From Veillonella infantium (GTDB lineage Bacteria; Bacillota; Negativicutes; Veillonellales; Veillonellaceae), in assembly GCF_002959895.1 (NCBI RefSeq), contig NZ_PPDD01000004.1, positions 27,310 through 91,309 of the forward strand: a DNA stretch of 64,000 nucleotides, read 5' to 3'. This document shows, piece by piece, positions 1 to 8,679 of the stretch. A program made the translations under genes and the position numbers. Positions within the stretch are counted from its first letter, which is position 1, and each line of letters opens with the position of its first letter. The notes beneath the pieces are model-generated. The model searched no databases. It was not told the origin of the DNA and saw only the letters and a program-made list of their open reading frames with translations.

Positions 1-1074
1 ATAACAGTAGATAAGCATAGTACCGGTGGCGTAGGCGACAAGACTACGCTTATCATAGGACCTTTGGTAGCTGCTTGTGGAGGCAAGGTAGCGAAAATGT
101 CGGGCCGTGGCTTAGGTCATACGGGAGGCACTATCGACAAGATGGAATCCATACCAAATCTAAAGGTGTCATTGGACCAAGAGGCATTTATTAATCAAGT
201 CAATACAATAGGTCTTGCCGTTATCGGACAATCTGAAGGACTGGCACCTGCAGACAAGAAGCTATATGCTTTGCGTGATGTAACAGGCACCGTCGATAGT
301 ATCCCTCTAATTGCATCCTCTGTAATGAGTAAAAAATTAGCCTCTGGGGCACAAGCCATTTTGCTGGATGTAAAGGTTGGTAGTGGCGCCTTTATGAAAA
401 CCATAGATGATGCTCGCGCATTAGCAAAAGCTATGGTAGATATTGGTAAGGAAAATGGTCGTTCTGTTAAGGCTGTTTTAACCGATATGGACCGACCACT
501 AGGTCACGCCATTGGTAATGCTTTGGAAATTCGTGAGGTTATTGACACCTTGAAAGGTCATGGCCCAGAGGATTTAACTCATGAATGTCTTATCATGGCA
601 GCCCATATGCTTGTGTTGAGCCAAATTTGTGATTATGAAACAGCTCTTAGTCGCGTACAAGAGGCCCTTAATTCGGGAGCTGCTCTTGAACGATTGCATA
701 TGATGATTGATGCCCAAGGTGGAGATAGCCGAGTTCTTGATGATGAAAGCTTATTAGTTATCGGAAAATTTACTTATGATGTTACAGCGCCTCTAGACGG
801 TTATATTACACATATGAATACAGAACAATGTGGTATTGCATCTGTTATGCTTGGAGCTGGTCGCACCATTAAGGATGGACCTATCGATTATAGTGCAGGC
901 ATAGTAATGCATAAGAAAACCGGTGATGCTATTACAGCTGGTGAAAGTATTGCTACCTTGTATGCTTCTGATGAAAGCTTGCTCGTAAATGCAGCCAAAA
1001 CATATTTAGAGGCCATTACATTTGGTAAAACAGCACCAGTGGTGGTAGATACGATTCTTGATATGGTGGAATAA
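1..1074 (+). CDS. pdp: Pyrimidine-nucleoside phosphorylase, 5' end cut by the window
   Basis: The reading frame is open from the first base, so the start lies before the window; 357 codons are visible of a family that is usually about 430. The visible part opens with the phosphate-binding loop DKHSTGGVGDK, followed by the family signature MSGRGLGHTGGT and the substrate loop DVKVGSGAFMK. These enzymes split thymidine, uridine or deoxyuridine with phosphate, releasing the base and (deoxy)ribose-1-phosphate in the cytoplasm. The stop codon overlaps the ribosome binding site of cdd, so the two form a pyrimidine salvage operon. It could equally be named deoA; substrate range cannot be read from sequence. 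Confidence 0.93.
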   Translation: MTVDKHSTGGVGDKTTLIIGPLVAACGGKVAKMSGRGLGHTGGTIDKMESIPNLKVSLDQEAFINQVNTIGLAVIGQSEGLAPADKKLYALRDVTGTVDSIPLIASSVMSKKLASGAQAILLDVKVGSGAFMKTIDDARALAKAMVDIGKENGRSVKAVLTDMDRPLGHAIGNALEIREVIDTLKGHGPEDLTHECLIMAAHMLVLSQICDYETALSRVQEALNSGAALERLHMMIDAQGGDSRVLDDESLLVIGKFTYDVTAPLDGYITHMNTEQCGIASVMLGAGRTIKDGPIDYSAGIVMHKKTGDAITAGESIATLYASDESLLVNAAKTYLEAITFGKTAPVVVDTILDMVE

Positions 1075-1084
1075 GGAGATCCAT

Positions 1085-1480
1085 ATGACGGAACAAGAAA
1101 TTCAAAATCTTATTGACCATGCTATAGTAGCGCGTGAGAAGACCTATAGCCCTTATTCCCATTTTGGAGTAGGTGCAGCCCTTCTGTGTGAGGATGGGGG
1201 AATCTATGAAGGTTGCAATATAGAAAATGCCTCCTATGGTCTCACTAACTGCGCTGAGCGTACTACTATCTTTAAGGCTGTATCGGAAGGGCGTACAAAA
1301 TTTAAAGCCCTTGCGGTAGTAGCTGATACAGAAGGGCCTTGTTCGCCTTGTGGGGCTTGTCGTCAAGTAATATCTGAATTTGAAATACCTTATATTATTA
1401 TGGCAAATCTAAAAGGAGATTATACAGTAGTTGAACTAGATGAACTATTACCTTTTAGATTTGGTGCACATAGCATGTAG
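1085..1480 (+). CDS. cdd: Cytidine deaminase (small tetrameric type)
   Basis: This 131-residue protein hydrolyses cytidine or deoxycytidine to uridine or deoxyuridine plus ammonia. Zinc ligands and the catalytic Glu are visible as NCAER (Cys56, Glu58) and SPCGACRQ (Cys89, Cys92), and the length is typical of the homotetrameric class. The ATG at 1085 is chosen because AAGGAG at 1073-1078 precedes it closely; an upstream in-frame start at 1058 would lie inside pdp. Its uridine product is a substrate of the phosphorylase encoded just upstream. Confidence 0.96.
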   Translation: MTEQEIQNLIDHAIVAREKTYSPYSHFGVGAALLCEDGGIYEGCNIENASYGLTNCAERTTIFKAVSEGRTKFKALAVVADTEGPCSPCGACRQVISEFEIPYIIMANLKGDYTVVELDELLPFRFGAHSM

Positions 1481-1554
1481 TTACACGTTAAGACAATAAG
1501 CTAAAACAACAAGGTTAGACTATAAGTTAAGGCGACAAGCTAAGACAATAAAAA

Positions 1555-1576
1555 AGAGACCACTTATGTGGTCTCT
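1555..1576. terminator. Bidirectional terminator between cdd and metQ
   Basis: A nine-base-pair stem (AGAGACCAC/GTGGTCTCT) with a TTAT loop has A-rich sequence on the left and CTTT on the right. It can end both converging transcripts. Confidence 0.85.
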
Positions 1577-1588
1577 CTTTAGTATACC

Positions 1589-2410
1589 TTAGAATGCAGG
1601 AACAACTGCACCTTTGTATTTTTCTTCAATGAATTTTTTGATTTCAGGGGTATGAAGAGCTTCCATCAATTTTTTGATGCGAGGATCGTTTTCATTGCCT
1701 TTAAGTACAGTTACGATGTTTACGTAAGGGGAATCTTTAGATTCGATTGCCAATGCATCTTTACTAGGGTTTAGACCTGCATTTAATGCATAGTTAGTGT
1801 TAATAGCTGCTAAAGCTACATCGTCAAGAGAACGAGGTACTTGAGCTGCTTCCAATTCAACGAATTGGTAATCATTAGGGTTGGAAGTGATATCCTGAAT
1901 TGTAGACAAGATATTGCTGGAGTCTTTCAATGTGATAAGACCTTCTTTTTGCAATAACAATAATGCACGACCACCATTTGTAGGGTCATTAGGGATAGCG
2001 ATTTTAGCGCCTTTAGGAAGATCTTTCAAATCTTTGATTTGACGGGAATATAAGCCCATTGGTTCAAGGTGAACACCACCAGCAGATACTAGTGGAAGGT
2101 TGTGAGCTTTTGCAAATTCATCCATGTAAGGTACATGTTGGAAGAAGTTTGCATCGATTTCTTTATCACCTAACGCAAGGTTTGGTGTGTTGTAATCAGT
2201 GAATTCAGTGATTTGTAAATCAATACCATCTTTTGCCAAGATAGGTTTAACTTGTTCCAAAATTTCTGCGTGAGGTACTGCAGTAGCACCAATTTTTAAT
2301 ACTTGTTTACCGTTGTTAGCAGCTTGTTTATTATTGTCATTACCACAACCAGCGATCAATAAAGCACCGCCAAGGATTACAGTAGCTGCTAATGCTAAAA
2401 ATTTTCTCAT
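1589..2410 (-). CDS. metQ: D/L-methionine ABC transporter substrate-binding lipoprotein MetQ
   Basis: This 273-residue NlpA/MetQ-family lipoprotein captures methionine for an ABC importer. The signal peptide ends in a lipobox (LLIAGC, lipidated Cys22), followed by a short Asn/Gln-rich tether. The mature part carries family blocks such as IGATAVPHAEIL and DANFFQH. The start is the ATG at 2410, with AAAGGAG nine bases upstream; the eight codons before it precede the signal peptide. The matching ATPase and permease (metN, metI) are at 14060-15740, so the importer is split between two loci. No SAM riboswitch or T-box was recognised upstream. Confidence 0.93.
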   Translation of the reverse strand: MRKFLALAATVILGGALLIAGCGNDNNKQAANNGKQVLKIGATAVPHAEILEQVKPILAKDGIDLQITEFTDYNTPNLALGDKEIDANFFQHVPYMDEFAKAHNLPLVSAGGVHLEPMGLYSRQIKDLKDLPKGAKIAIPNDPTNGGRALLLLQKEGLITLKDSSNILSTIQDITSNPNDYQFVELEAAQVPRSLDDVALAAINTNYALNAGLNPSKDALAIESKDSPYVNIVTVLKGNENDPRIKKLMEALHTPEIKKFIEEKYKGAVVPAF

Positions 2411-2528
2411 TAGATACACTCCTTTTACAATCATTTCATATAAAATATTACACTTATAGTACTAAATTATTTCCTATCTATCAAGAAGGAATTATTATGA
2501 GTTCTCCATAGCTTGAAGTTATATCAAA

Positions 2529-2582
2529 AAGAGATTTCCAAACTAGTATCTATAAATAGTTGATAGTGTTTGGAAATCTCTC
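2529..2582. terminator. Terminator between menA and metQ
   Basis: A long inverted repeat (AGAGATTTCCAAAC paired with GTTTGGAAATCTCT) encloses an AT-rich loop. It sits downstream of menA on the minus strand and ends menA transcription before metQ begins. Confidence 0.75.
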
Positions 2583-2629
2583 TTTATTTTATGAACTTGC
2601 AATTAGATTCTGTACATACTGGAAAACAC

Positions 2630-3526
2630 TTATTTACCGATAATCAAACCAATGGACCACATGATTTGGTAAATCATTGCAGCCCCTGCAGTTGTACCCA
2701 TAGCTTTGTCGAGTAGGAACTCATCTGTTTTAGTACTTAAGGTATGTACAGTTTTGAAAGCTAATGGTGCTGCGAGAAAGGCGAAGAGGGAGAACCATGT
2801 CATATGACCTACAATGATCCATGCAAGGATCCAAATGAAATTGAATAGGTAAGTAATGCTCATTAAACTGAGGGCCCGTTCACGACCCAATACGATTGGT
2901 AATGTACGACGACCGTGGCTTTCATCATTTCGAATATCACGAATGTTATTCGTGAGCATGATGGAACCAACGAGCAATGTAGATGGAATAGCAGGGATTA
3001 ATAATGCTAAAGATAAGTCTCGCGTCCATGCATAGCCCGTAATGAGGACGATGGCAAAACCCATAGCGATACCAGAGGAAATTTCACCAAATGGTGTGCG
3101 AGAAATTGGTTTTGGCCCACCAGAGTAGAGAAAACTAATGAGAATGCAAAGAAAACCAGCTGGAATATAGTACCAGGTGATGGTTGCTGATAGGTAAAGA
3201 CCGATGATGATAGGTACAACCATGAGTACCTTAATCATGGTAACGATGAGCTCTGGTGTAATGGCACCACGGGTGATAGAACCAGCATTGCCGACCTTTT
3301 GCCCCGCATCGAGACCAGATTTAAAATCTTTATATTCATTCCATAAGTTAGCAACAATTTGAGCTGTTACAACAGCTAAAAATATTAAAATCGTATGGAA
3401 AATGGCGAGACCTGTACCATGTGCGGCACCAAACGCGTAATAACTAAAGGCAGCGCCTAAAATAGTAGGCCCTAGAGCGGCCGCTAATGTACGAGGCCTA
3501 GTGAGTGGAATTATTTCTTGTATCAT
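2630..3526 (-). CDS. menA: 1,4-dihydroxy-2-naphthoate polyprenyltransferase MenA
   Basis: This UbiA-superfamily membrane enzyme of 298 residues joins a polyprenyl chain to 1,4-dihydroxy-2-naphthoate in menaquinone synthesis. The first Asp-rich motif is seen as NLWNEYKDFKSGLD and the second as NNIRDIRNDESHGRRTL; the rest is a series of hydrophobic helices. The ATG at 3526 matches the usual MenA N-terminus (PLTRPRTL). Its AGGAG lies 20 bases away, but a perfect hairpin in between would shorten the effective gap to about eight bases. The next enzyme of the pathway, MenG, is at 61984. Confidence 0.93.
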   Translation of the reverse strand: MIQEIIPLTRPRTLAAALGPTILGAAFSYYAFGAAHGTGLAIFHTILIFLAVVTAQIVANLWNEYKDFKSGLDAGQKVGNAGSITRGAITPELIVTMIKVLMVVPIIIGLYLSATITWYYIPAGFLCILISFLYSGGPKPISRTPFGEISSGIAMGFAIVLITGYAWTRDLSLALLIPAIPSTLLVGSIMLTNNIRDIRNDESHGRRTLPIVLGRERALSLMSITYLFNFIWILAWIIVGHMTWFSLFAFLAAPLAFKTVHTLSTKTDEFLLDKAMGTTAGAAMIYQIMWSIGLIIGK

Positions 3527-3533
3527 AATAAAA

Positions 3534-3548
3534 GCACACCAAGTGTGC
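3534..3548 (-). promoter_or_regulatory. Hairpin between the menA ribosome binding site and start codon
   Basis: On the minus strand GCACAC, loop TTG and GTGTGC form a perfect six-base-pair stem placed between AAAGGAG and the menA ATG. Folding brings the two signals to a normal distance. An alternative GTG start at 3550 would touch the Shine-Dalgarno sequence and is unlikely. Confidence 0.6.
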
Positions 3549-3766
3549 ACTCCTTTCTATTTCTCATACTCTATGTTTACATATCTATTTAAGTATTGTA
3601 TAGCAGAACTGAAAGGTTGTAAATTACACTATACAGTTATACATCTCTATATAGTATAATAATTAGTATATGCAGTATAGATTATCTTTTTAAAATCTTA
3701 TAGATGCAGTACAGGTTATGAATATAATCTGTATACATAGTGTATTGTTAAATCGTGAGGTGTCTT

Positions 3767-4711
3767 ATGAGAGCTCTCAATAAAAAATTGATGACATTGG
3801 CTTGTGCGACGTGCTTGACTGTTGGCATCGGTGCAGTGGCATATGCCGATACAGTAGATTTAGGCTATGGTTTATATGGCAGTACATCTCCTACAGTGAA
3901 GGCTGTAGAAGTTGTGCGTGTTCCTACGGATGCTAAGTTGCGTAATAATGAGCAAAGCCAAATGATTTCAGTTGCAAATAAAGCGGCTGTCGATGCTGTT
4001 AATGCTCATTTTAAAATGCATGCTCCAGTTTCTGTCGCACCTATGAAGGGCGATGTTTTAGATGGGTTTTCCTACTATCAATTACAAGGAACTGACAAAC
4101 AAGGTCACCATGTAGGGCAGTTAGTTGTTGTAGACTATTCTAAAAATGCCATTGATCAAGTGATTAATATGAATAAAACTATTTTAGAAAAGGTTCCAGA
4201 CGCAGAAAAAGCTAAAATAAAAAGCTCTATCTCTAAATATGTAGATTCCTACTCTAAAGAGAAGGCTCAACAACAATTACAAGCCTTGAAGGGCAATACT
4301 ATTGAAGGTGCTAAATTAGCGAAAGATTTGAAGATGCTAAATGACAAGTTACCTACTCACATTATGGGTGCCTTTGATAAAATGCTTGCCACAGATAAGA
4401 ATATATCTCCTAAAAGTATAGAAGAGGTCCGTTCTTATGTAGATTTTATGGCGAAACAAGTGAGCCTAGATGCAACGCATGTGGCTTATAAACCTGTTCA
4501 AACACGTTATGGTACGGCTGTAACAGGCGATTTGCGTGGTGGTCTTAAATATGATGGTTTTAGAAATTCTTATGCTTTGATTGGTTATGCTGTTCCTACC
4601 GATAAAGGTGTATCTTTACAGCTTTTAATGTCTGATGATTCTAGCCATGATTATTGGGCTAATGAGTTAAATCATATGTATCAAACGCAATCTCTCAAGG
4701 GAGGTAAATAA
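3767..4711 (+). CDS. Secreted protein of unknown function, first of a tandem pair
   Basis: I do not recognise this 314-residue protein. It begins with a clear Sec signal peptide (lysine-rich start, hydrophobic core, cleavage near AYA-DTV), so the mature protein is in the periplasm or outer envelope. It contains the segment YQLQGTDKQGH followed by a hydrophobic strand (LVVVDY), an alpha-helical middle, and a C-terminal strand-rich part. The downstream gene shares YQLQGxDKxG and a similar overall layout, so the two are diverged duplicates. The ATG at 3767 is preferred over GTG at 3755 because GAGGTG lies just upstream. Only one base separates it from the next gene. Confidence 0.8.
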   Translation: MRALNKKLMTLACATCLTVGIGAVAYADTVDLGYGLYGSTSPTVKAVEVVRVPTDAKLRNNEQSQMISVANKAAVDAVNAHFKMHAPVSVAPMKGDVLDGFSYYQLQGTDKQGHHVGQLVVVDYSKNAIDQVINMNKTILEKVPDAEKAKIKSSISKYVDSYSKEKAQQQLQALKGNTIEGAKLAKDLKMLNDKLPTHIMGAFDKMLATDKNISPKSIEEVRSYVDFMAKQVSLDATHVAYKPVQTRYGTAVTGDLRGGLKYDGFRNSYALIGYAVPTDKGVSLQLLMSDDSSHDYWANELNHMYQTQSLKGGK

Positions 4712-4712
4712 T

Positions 4713-5489
4713 ATGAAATCTTTGAAAGTATTGGCTTGTGCAGCTTGCTTATTGGGAACCGTATCTGGTGTAGGTTTCGCTAAGGATGTACAAACCATTG
4801 CAGGTTCTATGGTAGTGCCTAACAATGTCAATGTTGTTTCTGCATCTAAAACAAATACACGTGATTTTGTAGCGAAACAATTAGATGAGAACCCTTCAAA
4901 ATCATCAATGGCAAACATGATGGCTAAGGAGTTTCTTCAAAATCTAGGTACTAACTTTGATGTATATCAATTACAAGGAAATGATAAAACAGGTCAAAAG
5001 GATGCATTCCTAGTAGCGGTAGATGTTAAACAAATAGCGCAGCAAGTGGCTAAGGACAAAGCTAATGATCCTATGTTTGTAGCGGCTATGGCGGCTCTAG
5101 ATAAAGGTCAAATTGACCCTGTTACAGAACAACTCATGTTAGGTGCTATTAACAAGCAAATTCCAACTACTACAACTGTAGTACCTTTAAATGATCCGAA
5201 ACGCTATGCTAATCTTAAGACTCGGTCAGGTGAACTGCTTATAAAACCTAGAACGCTTACCGTAGAAAATGCGGAACAAGTACATCCTGTGGCTGGTACA
5301 AAATATCAAACTTATGCAGCAAGTTCTCGCTTGTTATATGCAGATGGAAATGTACAAACTCCGCTTTATGCAAATGCTGCATTTGTGTTAAAGCCAGGTA
5401 AACCGGTACTATACGTAGGTGTAACAACTGATGTACAGCGGGATTATTTCAAAACGATATTTGACAATGCCTTCAAATCTATTAAATAA
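4713..5489 (+). CDS. Secreted protein of unknown function, second of a tandem pair
   Basis: This 258-residue protein has a signal peptide (MKSLKVLACAACLLG, cleavage near GFA-KDV). After about 70 residues it carries YQLQGNDKTGQ and a hydrophobic strand FLVAVDV, matching the upstream gene. Toward the C-terminus KPVLYVGVTTDVQRDYF resembles VSLQLLMSDDSSHDYW of the paralogue. A GGGAGG ribosome binding site overlaps the end of the first gene, so both are translated from one message. Function is unknown; a shared envelope role is an inference from co-transcription and duplication. Confidence 0.8.
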   Translation: MKSLKVLACAACLLGTVSGVGFAKDVQTIAGSMVVPNNVNVVSASKTNTRDFVAKQLDENPSKSSMANMMAKEFLQNLGTNFDVYQLQGNDKTGQKDAFLVAVDVKQIAQQVAKDKANDPMFVAAMAALDKGQIDPVTEQLMLGAINKQIPTTTTVVPLNDPKRYANLKTRSGELLIKPRTLTVENAEQVHPVAGTKYQTYAASSRLLYADGNVQTPLYANAAFVLKPGKPVLYVGVTTDVQRDYFKTIFDNAFKSIK

Positions 5490-5606
5490 TTTGTTATAGA
5501 TATACTTTCACAGAGTATGTCATATACAAGGTAATTACTAATGTGAGTATGTCGGCATTAGCATGATTTATATTATTTTTTATTATATTTTTAAAGGAGA
5601 ATTATT

Positions 5607-5978
5607 ATGAACACAATTCACACAGACAAAGCTCCAGCAGCAGTAGGTCCTTACTCTCAAGCTAAAGTAGTAGGCGGTTTATTATTCGCTTCTGGTCAAA
5701 TTCCACTCGATCCTAAGACTGGTTCCATTGTTGCAAGCGGTATCGTAGAGCAAACTGAACAAGTATGCAAAAACATTGATGCTGTATTGGCTGCAGCAGG
5801 TTCTGACTTCTCTGAAGTTATTAAAACTACTTGTTTCTTGGCTGATATTGCTGACTTCAAAGCATTTAACGAAGTGTATGCTAAATACTTCACTTCTAAA
5901 CCAGCTCGTTCTTGCGTAGCAGTAAAAGACCTTCCATTGGGTGCTTTGGTAGAAGTGGAAATTATTGCGGAAGTATAA
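5607..5978 (+). CDS. ridA: RidA enamine/imine deaminase
   Basis: This 123-residue YjgF/YER057c/UK114-family protein has GPYSQA at residues 14-19, the SGQIPLDP block and the active-site arginine region ARSCVAVKDLP (Arg101), ending in EVEIIAEV. RidA trimers hydrolyse reactive 2-aminoacrylate and similar enamines to keto acids and ammonia, protecting PLP enzymes. AAAGGAG precedes the ATG. The next gene starts two bases after its stop and encodes a cysteine desulfidase, an enzyme expected to release 2-aminoacrylate, so the operon pairs the source of the toxic intermediate with its removal. Confidence 0.95.
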   Translation: MNTIHTDKAPAAVGPYSQAKVVGGLLFASGQIPLDPKTGSIVASGIVEQTEQVCKNIDAVLAAAGSDFSEVIKTTCFLADIADFKAFNEVYAKYFTSKPARSCVAVKDLPLGALVEVEIIAEV

Positions 5979-5979
5979 G

Positions 5980-7227
5980 ATGGATTATATTTCCTTATTA
6001 CAATCAGAGATGCGTCCTGCCTTCGGGTGCACTGAGCCGATTGCATTGGCTTATGCGGCTGCGAAGGCAGTCTCTGTTTTAGATGAGTTTCCTAATCATA
6101 TTCACGCACGATGCAGCGCGAATATTATTAAAAATGTAAAATCCGTAGTAATTCCTAACTCTGGTGGGCGAAAGGGCCTTCAAGCGGCTGCCACCCTTGG
6201 TGCCATCGTAGGTCATCCTGAGCGTGAGCTAGAGGTACTAGAATCTGCTACAGATGAAGATCGTAAATGGCTTGGCACATTGTTGGATGCTAACTTCTGT
6301 ACGGTCTCACTCGCTGAAGGTGTAGATAATCTTTATATCGAAATCACTGCTGAAACAGATGAACATACAGCGGTGGTTCGCATTGAAAATGACCATACGA
6401 ATGTAACCTATGTAGCCGTAGATGGTGAGATTGTCTCTGAAACAACTAATGAAATTAAGAAGGCTGCAAAAACTAAATATGCTATGACTTTTGATAGCAT
6501 TTACGAATTTGCTAAAACGGCAGATATTTCTGGCATCATTCCTCAAATCAAACAGCAAGTAGAATATAATACGGCTATTTCTAGAGAAGGTTTATCTAAT
6601 GACTATGGATCCAACATAGGACAGCTATTACTATTGGATGAAGAAAATCCTTCCCTTGAAACGAAATGTAAAGCTCGTGCAGCGGCTGGATCCGATGCGC
6701 GCATGAGCGGTTGTCCATTGCCTGTAGTTATCTGCTCTGGCTCTGGTAACCAAGGCTTAACCGTATCTGTACCAATTATTACGACTGCCGAGGAACTTGG
6801 TAAAAGTGATGATGAACTTTATCGAGCGCTAGTCTTTGCTAACTTGTTAACACTGTACGTTAAATCTGGTATTGGTAAATTGTCCGCCTACTGCGGCGTT
6901 GTATCTGCCGGTGTGGTAAGTGTAGCAGGTATTGCCTTCTTGAAAGGTGATAGTAAGGATATCATCGAGAATACCCTTGTAAATGGTCTTGCCAGCTTAT
7001 CTGGTATTGTATGTGATGGTGCAAAACCATCCTGCGCAGGTAAAATTGCAATCTCCCTTGATGGCGCCTTTATGGGATATAAACAAGCTCGCCTTAATAA
7101 GAACTACCAAAAAGGTGATGGCCTTGTAGCCTACTCCGTTGATGATACTATTCGTAGTATCGGTGCTGTGGCTCAAGGTATGAAAGAAACGGACGTAGTT
7201 ATCTTGAATGAAATGCTAAAACACTAA
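5980..7227 (+). CDS. cyuA: L-cysteine desulfidase, CyuA/UPF0597 family
   Basis: This 415-residue protein has the family start motif MRPAFGCTEPIA (Cys17) and the conserved Cys-containing blocks SGCPLPVV, AYCGVVSAG and IVCDGAKPSCAGKI that hold an iron-sulfur cluster in this family. Known members break L-cysteine into sulfide, ammonia and pyruvate via 2-aminoacrylate. The ATG at 5980 is chosen; a TTG five codons earlier lies inside ridA. There is no strong Shine-Dalgarno sequence, which suggests translational coupling to ridA. Sulfide production from cysteine fits an oral or gut anaerobe. Older annotation names are YhaM and YhaO-associated UPF0597. Confidence 0.88.
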   Translation: MDYISLLQSEMRPAFGCTEPIALAYAAAKAVSVLDEFPNHIHARCSANIIKNVKSVVIPNSGGRKGLQAAATLGAIVGHPERELEVLESATDEDRKWLGTLLDANFCTVSLAEGVDNLYIEITAETDEHTAVVRIENDHTNVTYVAVDGEIVSETTNEIKKAAKTKYAMTFDSIYEFAKTADISGIIPQIKQQVEYNTAISREGLSNDYGSNIGQLLLLDEENPSLETKCKARAAAGSDARMSGCPLPVVICSGSGNQGLTVSVPIITTAEELGKSDDELYRALVFANLLTLYVKSGIGKLSAYCGVVSAGVVSVAGIAFLKGDSKDIIENTLVNGLASLSGIVCDGAKPSCAGKIAISLDGAFMGYKQARLNKNYQKGDGLVAYSVDDTIRSIGAVAQGMKETDVVILNEMLKH

Positions 7228-7244
7228 TTTAGCTAAAAATAAAA

Positions 7245-7266
7245 GCCCCCGTAAGGGGGCTTTTTT
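7245..7266. terminator. Bidirectional terminator between cyuA and the MFS gene
   Basis: GCCCCC and GGGGGC pair around a GTAA loop, followed by six Ts on the plus strand and preceded by A-rich sequence. It serves both converging genes; the six Ts overlap the stop of the minus-strand gene. Confidence 0.95.
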
Positions 7267-8452
7267 ACTGTAATTTTTTAGGATCTTTGAGTATCAATGA
7301 TGCCCCAAGACCCATTACGAGGAATGGCACGAGTGTCATCATAGCTACCGGTAGGGAGTAGGTATCTGCTAGGTTACCTACTACAGGTGCGATGACACCA
7401 CCGATAGTTTGGCTCACGCCGAGGGTGATACCCGATGCAAAGCCGATACTTTTGGCTAGATATGTTTGGCCTAGTACGATAACTGGGCTGTAGCTAATTG
7501 CTTTAGCAGCACCAATCATGAGTAGTAGCAAGTAGGCTACAGGCATCATGATGAGTGGTGAGAAGGTTGGCACCTCTGTTAATAGGAACATAGCAGGTAA
7601 CCAAACTAATAGGGATAGTCTGATAATCTTGATAGGACCATATTTATCGCCCAATAGACCGCCAATATAGGTCATGAAGATGCCGATACTAAAGAATACA
7701 GTCAAGGCAAAGCTACCTTGTTCTGGGCTTGTACCGAGCTCGCGAGTCCAGAAAATCGGAATAAACGCATTGATAACGCGGAAGTTTACTGATTGGCTCA
7801 AGATAATGATGAACAAGATGCCAAAGTATTTCCAGTAGTTCTTCAGCGGTTTTGCTGCCACTGTTGGATTTTCAGTAGCTACTGCTTGGTCGATAGTACG
7901 TGCATGAGCTACGATGCGAGGCATGAGTACGAACAATATAGTAGATATAATAATACCTACTACAGTGAAAGCCGCTAATCCATGTGGGCCCACTGTATAG
8001 GCGATAGCACCTGCAAAGAGTGGGCCAAAGGCGAAGCCTGAGCTGCCGCCGATAGCAAAGGTGCCCATGGCCTTACCTTTCTTGCCTCCGCCGAGACGGT
8101 TCATAATCTTCGCGCCTTCAGGATGGAAGACGGAAGAGCCAACGCCCGCTAATGTGGCACAAACGAGGAGGCTTTCATAAGAGGTAACAAAGCCCATCAT
8201 ACCTGTACTACATGCAGATAATAAAACGCCGAAGGCAATGAGCCGGGGCTGATTGATCTTGTCTGAAATATAGCCTAGTAAAGGCTGTAATAATGATGAT
8301 AATGCTGTATTAGCTAAGATGAGAAAACCTGCTTGCTCTAAGCTCAGTCCATAGGTATAAATGAACAGAGGTAAGAGGGCAGGCAACACACTTTGACAGG
8401 AGTCGTTAATCATATGACTCACTGTAATGAGATAAGGGTAATATTTTTTCAT
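7265..8452 (-). CDS. Major facilitator superfamily transporter, Fsr-like
   Basis: This 395-residue protein has about twelve hydrophobic helices, the inter-helix motif GYISDKINQPR after helix 2 and GGLLGDKYGPIKII in the second half, both typical of MFS carriers. The N-terminal pattern (ITVSHMINDSCQSVLPALLP) resembles fosmidomycin-resistance-type efflux proteins. It is probably a proton-driven exporter in the inner membrane, but the substrate cannot be told. A CAAGGGG ribosome binding site precedes the ATG. It is transcribed alone. Confidence 0.85.
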   Translation of the reverse strand: MKKYYPYLITVSHMINDSCQSVLPALLPLFIYTYGLSLEQAGFLILANTALSSLLQPLLGYISDKINQPRLIAFGVLLSACSTGMMGFVTSYESLLVCATLAGVGSSVFHPEGAKIMNRLGGGKKGKAMGTFAIGGSSGFAFGPLFAGAIAYTVGPHGLAAFTVVGIIISTILFVLMPRIVAHARTIDQAVATENPTVAAKPLKNYWKYFGILFIIILSQSVNFRVINAFIPIFWTRELGTSPEQGSFALTVFFSIGIFMTYIGGLLGDKYGPIKIIRLSLLVWLPAMFLLTEVPTFSPLIMMPVAYLLLLMIGAAKAISYSPVIVLGQTYLAKSIGFASGITLGVSQTIGGVIAPVVGNLADTYSLPVAMMTLVPFLVMGLGASLILKDPKKLQ

Positions 8453-8552
8453 AGTAGTGTCCCCTTGAGTCTATTTAATAGCAGTAATTATATCTTGTGT
8501 ATATTATAACTCATAAAGTTACTAAAGTATTGATAAATATAGATACAAAAAA

Positions 8553-8578
8553 AGCGCTAACCACAGTTAGCGCTTTAT
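8553..8578 (-). terminator. Terminator downstream of tRNA-Ser
   Basis: AGCGCTAAC pairs with GTTAGCGCT; on the minus strand the hairpin is followed by a T-run (the plus strand has seven As before it). It ends the tadA/tRNA-Ser transcript. Confidence 0.9.
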
Positions 8579-8588
8579 ATAGTTCAGT

Positions 8589-8679
8589 TGGCAGAGGAGG
8601 AGGGATTTGAACCCCCGCGCCGGTTGCCCGACCTACCGCATTTCGAGTGCGGACCCTTCAGCCTCTTGGGTACTCCTCC
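8589..8679 (-). tRNA. tRNA-Ser (anticodon CGA)
   Basis: The minus strand folds into a 91-base serine tRNA with acceptor GGAGGAG, anticodon loop CTCGAAA, a long variable arm, T-loop TTCAAAT and an encoded CCA end. The 5' half lies inside the 3' end of tadA by 47 bases. Confidence 0.95.

Noticed and set aside
2411..2528. SAM riboswitch or T-box in front of metQ
   Set aside because: The leader is short and AT-rich with no conserved riboswitch or T-box core; only a promoter-like region and the menA terminator are seen.
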